Source: Zygnema cylindricum
Taxonomy: Eukaryota > Streptophyta > Zygnematophyceae > Zygnematales > Zygnemataceae
NCBI GenBank assembly: GCA_037447655.1
Contig: JBBHKE010003492.1
Coordinates: 1-64,000 of the forward strand
Reading direction: 5' to 3'
DNA: 64,000 bases
Below are positions 23,241-35,200 of the stretch, one piece after another. Position 1 is the first letter of the stretch. The number at the start of each line of letters is the position of its first letter. The notes beneath the pieces are model-generated. The model had not been told where the DNA came from, searched no databases, and was given only the letters and a program-made list of their open reading frames with translations. The position numbers and the translations under genes were made by a program.

Positions 23241-26200
23241 GTAAGCACGACAGTTTTTTTTTTTTTGGTGCCATTCAGACTGGTAAGTAGAGAAGTTTTT
23301 TTTTTTTTTTTCCTTTTGTCTCACACAGGACGGTGGTGAGAAAACGTTTTGGCAGTGATTCCCAGAATAGTATGTTGACACGTGTGGTTGTTTTATTGGC
23401 TGTGAACAGTGACTTCAACCACAGAGGGAAAAGTGAGGATCACTTTCAGCCAGGCCCTCTTATTTATGCACAACGGAGTCAATGTGAGCGATGGCATGGG
23501 GGGGTGGGTGGACGAGAGAGGAGAGGTGGCGCTTCTTTCTCGGAATATCATCATTACCGGAACAGACGAGCCGTCGCCATATACTTACATGGGTCTGAAA
23601 CCTCTCTTTCAAGCCTCTCCATGATATATTTCTTGCCAAACGAAGCTGTCATATTTTTGCCAGAAGAAGCCTCATGCATTGAAAGAAAAAAAAAAGTGTT
23701 TGGTGTTTTTTGGTCCCAAGTAGTTGTCCTGTTTTGAGAACTGTCAACACTCTTTTCAGCTGTTTTTTTTTCAAACATAAGACAAATTATTGTTTGGAAG
23801 TCTCAGTTTGTCTTTTGTTCCCGTTTTGTAGGTGGGCATTTCGTGGTATACCAGACTCCCAACCCTCCACAGTATATTGAAGGCGTGGAATTTTTTAAGA
23901 TGGGCCAACAGGGTTGCTGGGGACGCTACCCTGTTCACTTCTATGTGATTGGAAACAGTCCCAACACGGTTGTTCTGAAAAACTCCATCCATCAAAGCAA
24001 ACAAGTGAGTCTTACGATCATTCTTCGTGGAACGAGCCAACAATGGCACGAGTTGCAGAGAAACAAAAAGTCAAAAGTCAAAAGTCAAAACTGTACTAAA
24101 TAGCATTCGTCATTACATTTCTTCGCCTTCAATTGTGGCTGGCTGAAGAGTGGTAACTGAATTGTAGGTTCTGTATCTTTGACATTATGAAAAACTGGTC
24201 TTGAAATGTACGTTTTCCGGTTTCCAACTTTCAGCTGTGGAAGAGATTATGTGTTCTGCCTTCAGACCACCAATTTTCTTCGCTGTCGAATGTTGGAGTT
24301 GGCTGTGATTTTTTCCAAATGCTGACTTTCCGTACTGTAATTTCAGCGCTGTATCGTGGTCGCCGCGACTCATAACATCACTTTGAAAGAAAATGTGGCA
24401 TTTAACGTCACTGGTCACTGTTTCACACTGGAAGAGGGAGGGGAGCAAGGCAACACTTTTGATTCCAACATTGGTATCACGAGCCTTAGAGGTGGGTGGA
24501 ACAACACAGCAGTCAACCATCAACAGGCTTTGTATTCCTGTAATTTATTTGGCAGTGTTTTAGAAGCCCCGAGTTTCTTAAACCTTAAAGAATTGGCTTT
24601 TTTAGAATTCAGAACTTATTTTGACATCAGAAGTGTCTTTAACTGTTAGTATGTCAACCTTTCTGTTCCAAATTTAGTTTAAAGGTATTACGTAAACTAG
24701 TATCCATCTCTACATCGCTGGGCAATTATACGCACGCTTATAGGCGCATTACCCACCAGTAATCCTTGTAATCCTTCAGAAAATTGTATTATGATTCGCT
24801 CGGTTTTCTGTATGATTAGTGGCCAATAACAACAGTTATCGTGTGTCTTTCATTTAGCCAGTTACTAATCTCTGATGGTGCCTAAACTCGCTCTTGTGGA
24901 TGTTCAGCTAAATCGCCATTACAGAACGACGAAAATCCTGCAATGTACCGGATTGCTGCTCCGAGCAATACTCACATCAACAATAGAGCTGTTGGTTCCC
25001 TTAATACCGGGTGGGTTCTGAAATTCCACTCCATTTTAAAATCCTTTAAATGCAGCCTAATCATGTAGTTGCAAAAGGTTTAATGTTTGTCATGTAGAAG
25101 CAACTAAACTCACTGCATCAGAGGAATAAAATCAGTCCGACTGACTACCTGTCCTGTGTTTTTGACATTTTCAGGTTCGCGTGGGACACAGAAACAAGTG
25201 TTCAAGGAATGTCCAAAAACATACCTTCACTGAGTGGCATTTCCCCTACTGAAACACCCATTAGGAAGTTTAAAGGCAATGTTGCCCACTCCTGCCATTT
25301 TTCGGGCATGCAGACTTCTACTGACTTCAGACCAGGTGGCCGAGCTGGGGTTAGTGGCTCAAAACCTCAGCATCACCACATTTTTCACCACATAAGCTTT
25401 CTTTTCAATTACTTCAAGCTGGTAGAATCACTGGCCTCGTCAAAAGTCATTAACATCATTATTTGAATGTGATTTTCAGACTATCACGAGTCTGCTGGAG
25501 GATATCCTCATCTACAAACAGGCCAACAAAGGGTGAGTATTGTAACTCAGTTTTGTGCTGCTTACGTTTCTTTTGAGAGGAAAATGACACAAGTGATCCT
25601 ATGGCTGGCCACATGTCAGTAAAAATGCCACATCGTTCTAATCTGTTACACCGTGCATTGCTATTAGTGCCAGTAACACTAATCGATGCCTGGTTTTTTC
25701 GATCTCGGAACATAAAACCGCGTAAATAATACTGACGGTTTTTTCTTCACGCTAATTTGGTAAGCAGTTGAAAATCATCCACGTCAAATTCTAAACTAAA
25801 CCCCATGCTGTATATTTTCAGCGATTAAAGGTGTAATTTGGGTCATCGTGTGCAGTATTTTTTTGCATCAGGCCAAACTTCTTGCCATCAGTGGCACCTT
25901 CGCTGATTGTGGTGTAGGAGTTCAACTCCTCGAAAGCCGGGCTATTCATTTGAGGTATTCAAGATTTGTCGGTCTCACTACTAACTATGGGACCCCCGAA
26001 AGGTGCTACGCTACTGACAGACGTGGTTGGTATCTGGATTGTGCACCTGCTGACGGCACTTGCAAGTGAGTTTTTCTCTGTCTTAACACTTTTCTTGGAG
26101 ACGTTTTCCACATTTTCCAGTTTCGGTTTACATTGACCGCAAGGCATAAGTGACATTGAGCCATTTGAAATTTGTGGTGCAGGATGCCATTGTCACCTAA

Positions 26201-29200
26201 TGCTGTTGGACGTACTCACTCTGGATATATAACCGATCCAATCTACGCTGTTCAAATCAGCCAGGAGAGAAGGATAAGTGGACATACTGCTCCGTGCAAA
26301 ATTTCATACACAAGGTATATATGCAGCTCCTTCTAGCTCCTTCAGTTTTGTTGTCACTTGATTCGCTTTACCAAGCATGTATAATTCTAATGTCAATGTA
26401 TCCTCCACTTTCTGATGGACTGCAGGTTTGCGCTTTTCAACTACACTTGCTCTAATCCTGGCATCTCAGCAGCAATTGTTCCCGTTCAAGCTGCGGTCCT
26501 TGGTTCCTCATTCAACCCCCATTTTAACTTCAAGGTCAGTTCGATAACTACAGCTAAACATCTGTGCCACTTACTTTCTTTGCCAACGATTCTTGTTTAG
26601 TGCTGACCAATCCAAGTGTACTTGGAAAACTGTCAACAAACTTGATGACTGCAATATCTGTTTTGTTTCAAGTTTTGCGTATGGTGAAGTATAGAGTCTA
26701 TACAATGGGGATTACACTGACGTTAATTGACTTTCTCAATGTTCTATATCATTTATTATGCTTTTCTTCTCCCCATCAATATCGCTGACCAAGAATGCAT
26801 TTTCCTGCATGTTGGAGTGGTTTATTATGCTACTATTGATTCTGACCTTTTTGCAATGCTTTCTGTTACTACAGGGTCTGAAATTTTTCACCAATACTCG
26901 ACCAGTCTACTTCCCACCCCGAATAGCCAATATTGATGTAAAGTGTACTTACAACCGGAGTCTCTCCCTGTCAGCATTCAGTCAGATTGCATATCTATTA
27001 CACTTGCTTATGTTTAAATAGTCATGCACCTGTTGGTCTAGCAATTAAGAAAGCATCTCATGTGTTTGTCATGAAATAAAAAAAGTTGACAGTACCTTTC
27101 CTATTTTGTACTGTCCTATTTGCAGCAAAGGAACATCACTACGGACAGTGGTGAAGTTTCACAATATTTTGTTATGCAAGACTTGGATGGAAGCATCATC
27201 GGCAAACCAGGTTCCCTTGTCGCCAACAATAGCTTTCTTATTCCCCCAACAAACTGCCGGTTCTTCCCACTATTCAACGCTTATGGCTGTCCTGGAGCCT
27301 GCTATCGTACCGTTCGATTGGAATATCCTGAACCAGGGTTTGAGAAAAGTACAAAGGCCACCAACAAACGGGGTGATTGGAGGTGATTCTTCTTCTAACA
27401 TTCTGTTATTGTACTTTATACGATTGTACTTTATACGATTGTACTTTGTACGATATATACTCGCGAACTGTTTGGCGGATGCTATAAAGTGTTGAAATCG
27501 AATATAAGTGGATCAGATTATGCCACAGGAATTCTTCTGTTGGAACTCTTGAAAACCAACCAACCACGGTTTCGTTTTTGTTTTTTTGTTGTTGTTGTGC
27601 CTCTCTCCACTTTTCTCCAGTGCCTTGAGTATCACACGTGTCAGCGACGGAAAATCTGTTGTGATTGACGGAAACCTCAACGATAAGCTCAGTACGGCGA
27701 GTTTCCCGACGCGAGTGTACTTTTTGATCCTTCTCGTTGGCCAAGCATACGACGTCGTCGTCGTGCCCCCAACTGCCAATCCCGGCTTCTACCCGACGTC
27801 CATGAAGTACGGCTATCATGATGACGTGGCGGTGTGCAATTCGTCGGTTAGGCTACGGTTCAAACCTCCGTCGAAGGCCGGGTTCCAATGGCTCATCAAC
27901 GAACCCAAAAGCCCGGCCACTCTCAGGCACGTGGATCTCCAGTACTGACGTTTGTCATTCTATGTGGAATTGGACGCGTTTCGTTAGGGCTAGGGCCCCA
28001 AAGAGGTCATTTCAAGGTCGTATTAAATGATTGGGCTAATTATGACCGTACGAATGTGATCTGGACGGTTATAAATTTCCGAATCATTGACAATAACCTT
28101 TATTTTCACAACTCAGGGTGCGTCTCCATGTACTTAAAACTTAGAGAATTTACTTTGTTTTTTAGCGCAGATCCGGCGGACCCGGATGTACCAAACGAAG
28201 TTGTCACTTAAGGGCGTGACGATTGTATACGTCGACAATGCCCGTGACGGCTGTCGACATGTACAATCTGTGATGACGCACGCTATTTTTGTAACTGCTT
28301 GTGACGTCGCATGACTTTTCGTGACATTGTAGACGTACCGCCATCCAGCCTGTGCCGTTTCACGGTTGAAGAAGATGCACTTTGCCTTTGCGTCTCTTGT
28401 CGGCTCGACGTGAAATGGCATCGGATCTTGAGACCCCTGGCGAAATAAAATCAAACGGACAAAACCTAACAAATTGTGTACTTTGCTTCGTCGTACCGGA
28501 ACGCAAACGGAGAAAACATAGCGGATCGTGCACTTTTCGTCGTTGCTTGAATTCTTTTGAAATTTCCTGAAAAAAATGTACACGTGCGATTACGTGTTTC
28601 TATTTGTTTTTCGAAAATTCTTTGTTTTAAAACACATCTTCCCTCTTTTTTAAAGAAAAGTTTGAAGATGACGTTTTTTGGCGTGGCCGTGGGTCGAAGA
28701 ACACAAAACGACAACATGTAGTACATCTTAAACTCGATGATGACGCAAAATGTACTTCTCATTTTCTCTATTTTTTTGTACGGTTGAAACTTACGCGGTA
28801 CGGCTCTAAGTTTTACAGGAAAACGACAGAAAAAAACCCTTACTTAGGCACATGGAGACGCACCCTCACTATCGTAATGCAGTTTCATATTTGCTTGTTG
28901 GATGGTTTTGCACTTTTTGCGTCAGACGGTTGTGATTCATGCACACCGTGTCACCATTACGGCGATTGTGAAATTTGTAATTAGCTTTTACTTCACGAAA
29001 CATCAGAATGTAAATCGGTATTGTCAATACTATTTCGCGTACACAGTTAAAATGCCCTAACATGAACTCTGTTAGTCCACATGTTCCCTTCCCGTAGGGG
29101 ACAGGTGTGCACACACCATCATAATATGAATGGACCACATTTTGCTGTTCTTAAGAATCTAGCCACGCCCGTCTTTCCCTCCAATTTAACTCTTGTCGAT

Positions 29201-31024
29201 TTTGTCGTTTCTGGTTCTGTGCAGGACATGCAAAGGAGCGATTCCCGAAGGGCCCTTGAGTCCGTTGGCGCAATATGTCTATACTTGTGTCAAAAAACTG
29301 CCGTATTTGGATATCATTTTGCCGCCGTATTTCGTGAAGACGATTCTTATTGAGGCGGCCATTGGCGATCGAATTTGCAGGAATATCTGGTAGGTTACAC
29401 CGGAGCACAGATATGTGGTCCTCCATTTCAAACACTGGCACTACAAAGCGTTTGAGAAATTTTTATGTACATAGGCTGTCTTGTTTCTTTCCTATTCTAT
29501 CTTGACAGTTTGTTTAATAGCCCTAAACGAGCTATAATCTGAGGTTCCTGGATACATGTAACAACTCCTAACCTTTGTATGAGCTTGGAATGTTGCAGGA
29601 CATGCAATATTGCCACAGAGCTCAAGAACGATTGGCTATGGGACGCTTCCGGAAAAGAGCGACGCCCCGCTTTCTACGACCCGAAGGCTTCTGATCTCAG
29701 CTTCTTTAACACGAGTGGGAAAGCAGTGTTTGGCTTCAATAATGGTAAGTGGTAAATAGAGTGAAGCAAGATGTGGTATCTTGGTTGTAGGATGGGATAA
29801 CGAAAATATTGGAGTGAAAAGTAGAGTGGTTTTGAAACATTCAACTGCACGCTATATATACAAGGGTGTGTAGTGTTGGATAAAAGAAGTGTCTGTGCAA
29901 TTGATATGGAGGTGAAAGTAAAGAGCACCTTTCAAACATTTATTCTCTACTGCAAGATGATGAGTTAATGACAATAGGGGCCATTGTTTTAAAGCCACGT
30001 CTTTGAAAGTCCAGCCCGTCTCTGAGAAGTTAGTTACACGCCCTGCATACTGCTTAATGTCCATGTCTTTGTTTGCTTATCACTGACATTTTTTCACTCT
30101 GCTGACGAAATCAGTTCCTGAAGGACTCAACACCTTCTTGCCGAAGCCGTCTGCAACACGTATCTCCTACTTATTTCGTAGAACCTTCCCTCTAAAGGAC
30201 GCATCTTGTTTTTCCTCTTTGATGTTCCAACTATTTGTGGAAGACGGAATAATTGTCTACCTCAATGGGGATGAGGTCATTCGCTTCAACCTCCCGAATG
30301 AACCAATCACCGCAACAACTCTCGTATGTATCTGCCCATTTGTTCGGTGTGTGGTCCAAACATAATGAGTCTTTCCATCTTACATGCAAGCTGCCTACTC
30401 TCAATGCAACTTCTGACATGCATGGCTTCATTCCCGTATACATAGTCAGCCCACTTATATTTTTTGCAAGTATACATTTAAGGTTTCACTGAAGGCCAGA
30501 ATGCTTAGTCAAGCGAAGTATCAATGTTAGTAATTTGCCGATGATACAAAGCTTAGGATTAAAACGTCACATTGCGAACTTTGTCATGTATAAAAGGAAC
30601 AGTTTGAACAGTTGACAGTTTTGTAAGTCAGATTGGATGAATTCATTTCCTCCTTGTTAATTAAAAATATAGTTCTGTCTACATAGGGGAAAAACCAAAA
30701 TCATTCTGATTAACCATCGTTTTTTGAAAATAATAGAATCATCTGTGAATGTTCCATACATCTTTTTGTATAAGGATGGTTTCGATATTCTGGAAAATGA
30801 CTTTCTATGGCCGATGGAACTCCTTTTGACAGGCTGTGAAAAAAAACTCAGCTTGGATGGTTTGGCAAAACTTCACAATGGGGGTTCCTAGACCTTGTAA
30901 CTCCTATGAATTAGTCGAGGGGATCAATACTGTGGCAGCGGAGGTCCATGTCTACAACAGAGGTGCAAAACGAGTGCTGTTTGACATGAGGATCACCGGC
31001 ACCCGCAAGTACGTCCTGACATAA
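22081..31024 (+). CDS. G8-domain, beta-helix extracellular protein (CEMIP/PKHD1L1-like), spliced
   Basis: I model these exons by frame and GT..AG ends: 22081 (or 22031)-22237, 22668-22884, 23036-23240, 23410-23592, 23832-24004, 24347-24491, 24908-25010, 25175-25349, 25480-25532, 25856-26065, 26183-26314, 26426-26534, 26875-26937, 27126-27382, 27621-27926, 29225-29389, 29599-29744, 30115-30323, 30833-31024. With the candidate first exon this gives 3,342 nt, about 1,113 codons, with every phase consistent. Domains are an N-terminal G8 domain, a right-handed beta-helix region and a C-terminal beta-sandwich-like module. At least eight N-glycosylation sequons (such as NAT, NIT, NVT, NYT and NFT) suggest secretion. 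Animal relatives are hyaluronan-binding or hyaluronan-degrading (CEMIP, TMEM2) or ciliary/membrane (PKHD1L1); the substrate here is unknown. Weak points are the first exon, the 25856 acceptor, the GC donor at 27927 and the true 3' end. Confidence 0.8.
22383..22602 (+). pseudogene. Decayed tandem copy of the second G8 exon
   Basis: This segment aligns with exon 22668-22884. It has the same acceptor context (GCAG/AGTACAAGACAATGCC against GCAG/AGTACGAGACAATGCC), the same start (DNATLGNFYV, EQHILVEGKISI) and the same end (RILGHKAVAV). Midway it has a net 2-nt deletion and an in-frame TAA (near 22487), so including it would truncate the protein. The later half restores a clean reading frame matching the functional copy (FELIPSPGQMYLEFTSFQ). 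It is either a dead duplicated exon or a poison exon. Confidence 0.8.
23227..23288 (+). repeat. Duplicated 5' splice-site segment
   Basis: GTGCCATTCAGACTGGTAAG occurs at 23226 and again about 41 bp later (23267), separated by a T-run. Both carry a usable GTAAG donor. The upstream donor (23241) keeps the modelled frame. Confidence 0.8.
23410..27382 (+). CDS. Beta-helix region exons of the G8 protein
   Basis: Exon 23410-23592 reads VDERGEVALLSRNIIITG, matching R-A-E-V-x-L-L-S-R-N-I in CEMIP-type proteins. Exon 23832-24004 has YIEGVEFFKMGQQGCWGRYP, V-H-F-Y-V-I-G and NSIHQSKQ. Exon 24347-24491 has RCIVVAATHNITLKENVAFN, then VTGHCFTLEEGGE. Exon 24908-25010 has NPAMYRIAAPSNTHINNRAVG, which corresponds to the N-P-x-N-x-x-x-N-N-x-A-A-G segment. 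Exons 25175 to 26314 carry further short turns with conserved Asn, Cys and Gly, such as ISGTFADCGVGVQLLESR. Exon 27126-27382 is Cys-rich (C-R-F-F, Y-G-C-P-G-A-C-Y). Parallel beta-helix folds of this kind often bind or cleave polysaccharide. Confidence 0.75.
27621..31024 (+). CDS. C-terminal exons of the G8 protein, with a VYLNG module
   Basis: Exon 27621-27926 reads SALSITRVSDGKSVVIDG and is richer in CG than its neighbours. It joins 29225-29389 only if a GC donor (CAG/GCACGT) is used; otherwise it reads to a TGA at 27946-27948. Exon 30115-30323 has YLFRRTFPL and FVEDGIIVYLNGDEVIRFNL; exon 30833-31024 has LVEGINTVAAEVHVYN and VLFDMRI. These match the D-D-G-x-x-V-Y-L-N-G-x-E and L-x-x-G-x-N-x-x-A-V-E-V-H pattern of a beta-sandwich common in secreted enzymes and cell-surface proteins. 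Translation ends at TAA 31022-31024. A strong donor (AA/GTACGT at 31009) could extend it to an exon near 31411, but only a few codons would remain in that phase. Confidence 0.6.
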
Positions 31025-32882
31025 ATGTCGTCTCCGATTTTTTTCTTTGATTGTATTCTTCTTCTGTTATCCGTTGTTGCCTTGAAAAATGCAGATGATA
31101 GACTCCAGATGGCACAGTAAAATAGATTTCGTTAGATGAAAGCTAGTCAGAGGGATTCATGAGAGTTCTTTAATAAACATAAGCCTGCTAAGTCCTAATC
31201 TGTTGGATTCAAATGTATACCAGTCTTTCTCTTGAGGTGCGGAAGAGATATTTTTGTTAACTCTGATCAAAGTGTTGCTTGATATATACGCTAATGACTG
31301 CACAAACAGTAATCTGACAATTGCTATGGTTACCGTATTGTGATTCACAAATTATTCTGTTTGCTAAAGCCCTAAACACTTACAAATTTGTGTTTGATAC
31401 CCTCCCGCAGATCCAAATGCTGAGGCGGAAGTTAGTGAGTTCAAAGACTCGCCTGGGAATGTGTACGGTACGACGCGTTCTATGAAAGCCTCCGTGATCC
31501 GTACAGTTTACTGGCTGCTTTCTAGTCTGCTGTGATGACGATGGAGGGTTTCTCCGAGTTTTTTAAACTCCTGAGTTTGAGAACGATCATGATAATGATC
31601 ATCAGAAGAATGATGCGTCACGCGTGCATTTTCTAACGGCGGTATCTCTCGCTGATTTTTTTTTTGCTTTGGTTCTCAAGATATTTTGTCTCTTTTGAGG
31701 TCGTCGAGCGAGGGATGCTGTTCAACACGGAAACTTTTAGAGTTTCTCGCATTCGGATGGCATCAGCGAACCAATGGATGACCTTAGTCAAGAAATTTTG
31801 GATCAATTTTTGCAGTTGTCAGAATGAGTTAGTTTTGTTTTGAATTCCTAGGTGCAATTTTTTTGATGTCAAATATCGTTACCGCTCATTTTGTACCCGT
31901 TGCCCGGTTATTAGATGATTTTTTCATTTCATTTATTTGTTTACATTTTTGTTATCCTGGACCAATTTAATCATAAAACTATCCAATTTATTTTTGCCCA
32001 ACTTTATATTTGATGGAGTAATTGTTTATGCCGGATACAGGCCGATGTGCAAATTTCATTTAACAATTGACTTTAATACTCGTAAAACTGGTGATAAAAC
32101 CCACTCCAGTGACAAATAGTGTGGCACAGAGAACTACTGTTGGCCGGTGGATAAAGGGCTGTTAAATACTGTGTTATGTCCCATGTTTCAAACTGATTTT
32201 GTTTTAGTTAAGTCCAGCAGCTTCTAAAAGGTATAACTGACATAATTGTTGTGCCCGTGATACATGTAATATCATTGGATCACGGTAATATGGTGAGATA
32301 TTATGGGCGGTTTTGTCGCATCTATGAACCAGATGAGGAAAATGATTTTTTCAAAGTTCACACGGTGCAAAAAGTCGCTTAAATAAAGATTTTCCATAAC
32401 AGGAGAAACTCATAGCTCAAAAGTACATATACAATATGGCATTCGGCAAATTGTATGTATATGTTTTTGAAGAAAAGTAAAACAAAATCACATACAACAT
32501 GGATTTTCCATGCAGTTTCTGAGAAATCCAAGTGGTTAGAATAAGTGACAAATCGTCGCAAAAAAATTATGTCGGCCTCCGACCTCCTCTATTCTAGTTG
32601 ATTTTCTTAGCCGATTTTGTTTTTAGGAATTTTCTGGTCAATTTTGTTTTCCGGGAACAAGTGCAAGATGACGAGTTTCGAACCCAACGTATGCTTTACC
32701 AAAAATTTGGTGTGCTGAGCGAGTTATCAAAATAATGTGCATGTAGTATGCATACCGTATGAGTTTTTGTACGGTACGATCAAAAGTCCCGTTTGGTAGC
32801 AAAGCCTACATTCAAATCCGAAATGGGACGGATCGACCGGCTGACCCTGATGGAAGGAAGGACAGGTGTGGATGGAAGAGAA
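31025..32882. other. No gene recognised downstream of the G8 gene
   Basis: AT-rich. The stretch 31411-31535 has an open frame with a hydrophobic end (VIRTVYWLLSSLL) after a good pyrimidine-rich AG, so it could be an alternative last exon. No other signal is seen before the solo LTR. Confidence 0.35.
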
Positions 32883-33929
32883 GGTAACTCTAAGACCTCC
32901 ATAGGTCCTCAGAGTAGGCAGCTCACACTAAGCCTCTAGGATAACCCTGACCCCTTTGTGTTTCAGCAAGAATAACTGTCACCTTGGCAGACAAAAACTC
33001 TAACCACCTTCACCCCTGTAAAGGCAAGACTCCCTTGAGTCTATAGCAAAAAGAATCTCTGAATTTTCTCCCTTGAGCAGTAAGTTATGGTGGGTCAAAG
33101 TTGACCTTTTTGTACAGAAACTCTCTGGGAGAGAGGGTCCTATCTACCAAATTTTCTAAGTCCTATCTCTCTCTAAAACTCTATCTACTGGCGTACGGCA
33201 CCAATCATATTATTGTGTCGTACAGAAAGGTACAGCTGTCGGTGTACTTTCTGTACGGACATTGTACAACATGGCCAAAAAGTCGACACATGTCATATCC
33301 GGATTCGTTCACGTAATCTCCGGAGATACCGCGATCCTATGTCATTGCGCCACGTGTCATCCTATGTACTGATGACCGCAAACCGCCGAAATCCTCTTCC
33401 GCGATCTCGACATTCTTTCTCGCCGTCCGATCGAAACCAGATTTCGATCATAGCCGTCATAAATACTTGCGCGTTATTTATTTTGCTATCGAAACAAAAT
33501 GCGCGGTATCTGTTTCTTCTCCGTACCGTACTCCGTACTTTTCATAACTGAATATATGCATTCCGTATATAGTCGTCGTTAAATGAATTTTTCCACGTGT
33601 AATTGTTTAGATAATTATCAAACCCTATATCGCTCAACACTAGCTTTAAACTAAATGGATAAAGCTTGTTATCGGGGATTGTGACGGACGGTAGGTACCA
33701 GGATCAAGTCCTAGGTCTTGTTAGGTCCAATTTTGGTAAATCAACCCATCTACTGCGTGTCTTCCTCTGGATAGCATATGCAGCCATGGCTCTAACTCCC
33801 TCTCCGACTTTCAGTGACTGCGACAAGTGTGGGAGTTGAAGTGAGGAGTTAGAGGCATACTGCCTCGGCTTTTTTTCTGCAATTCATTTTAGACCTAGAA
33901 AATACTAAAAAGAACCATTAATTTCTACA
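32883..33929 (-). mobile_element. Solo LTR of the Copia-1 family
   Basis: Read as reverse complement it begins TGTAGAAATTAATGG (ending at 33929) and ends ...GGTCTTAGAGTTACC (near 32883). It is collinear with the 1,047-1,049-bp Copia-1 LTRs throughout and clearly more diverged. There is no internal region beside it, so it is what remains after LTR-LTR recombination. No convincing target duplication is seen, and the right flank was altered by a later tandem duplication. The eroded tRNA-like B box is GGATCAAGTCC at 33701-33711. Confidence 0.85.
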
Positions 33930-34190
33930 ATGTGTGTGTCTCTGTGTGTGTGTGTGTGTGTGGGTAAATCAACCCATCTACTGTTTGTCTTCCTCTGGAT
34001 AGTATAGGCAGCCATGGCTCTAACTCCCTCTCCAACTTTCAGTGACTGCGACAGTGTGGGAGTTGAAGTGAGGAGTTAGAGGCAGATTGCCTCGGCTTCT
34101 TTTCTGCAATTCATTTTAGACCTAGAAAATACTAAAAGTAACCATTAATTTCTACAATGTGTGTGTGTGTGTGTGTGTGTCTCTCTCTCT
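33734..34190. repeat. Tandem ~227-bp duplication of the LTR start plus (GT)n
   Basis: GGTAAATCAACCCATCTACTG occurs at 33735 and 33962. Each copy contains the terminal ~170 bp of the reversed LTR and ends in a GT run (33932-33961 and 34158-34180), followed by (CT)n at 34181-34192. The GT tract probably mediated the duplication. Confidence 0.85.
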
Positions 34191-34192
34191 CA

Positions 34193-35200
34193 TCCCCCAC
34201 TCCCCTCTACATCCTCTTCTCGCTCTCATTGCTTCATCCTCTACCGCCCACTACCCCTCTTCCTCCCTCTCCTCCCTTGACCCAGTCTTCGCGAACGTTA
34301 GCTATCTTATATTATGTTCGTTAAACTTGCATTATGTAGTACACTATTTTTGTACAGAACGTCCATGTGACTCTTTGTTCTTACAAAACTGAGTACATTC
34401 CGCATGCATATGAAATTAAAGAGTATTAGTACCTCGCCAACCACCACTTTGCCGATGCGAATTGAATACTTGGCCAGCTTTGCACACTGTTAGGTCGTGT
34501 ATTCAACAAGGCACAGACATTGCACCGGTCATTTCCTCATTGGGCATAACCATTGTACGTGCATCTGCACAATTTTATGTGCACTAGACACCTATGGACT
34601 GTTGTGCACACCGTCTTCTAATTAACCTAGCTAATAATGTGAAAGCGACATATTTCTTAACAAATCCACATCTGTGTGAATTGCCCACAATAACTTCATG
34701 GGCGTGCATCCGCAAGGTTTAGACACAATCATTCGCGAGCCTCAACCGAATGAATAACAACAACACACCATTCACGTGGATACGGTTTTCAAAGGTTGTC
34801 TTCACGGAGGACCTATTTTAGGTAGTGGAATGGAGGGCTGACCTCTGATTGTGCCCCTCAAAATGATTTAAACCCTGTATATTGAGGTGTGTCCCGAGGG
34901 TCTAGTGGTGACCAAGGACTTCGAGAAAGCAATTGAAATTTCTGACTATTTGGTGATAAGTTTATCCCATCCAAATTAGTTTTACTCTATCAATAGGTTT
35001 TGCCCGCAACATAGAGCACCCAAGCTACAAATGATTCTCTACAAACCCGCGACCTTTTTAGGGCTCTATGTCGTACTATATATATTGTCAAGCGACAAGT
35101 TATTGTGAGGTCGTTTGGAGGATTTTAAGAAACTTACTTGGTACCATGATTGGAAAGAGAAATTTGAGTGTTATGGGGATATGCGAAGCGGATTGGGGCT
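34193..35200. other. No gene recognised
   Basis: Sequence between the solo LTR duplication and the Copia-2 5' LTR. No domain, repeat or RNA gene is recognised. Confidence 0.4.
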
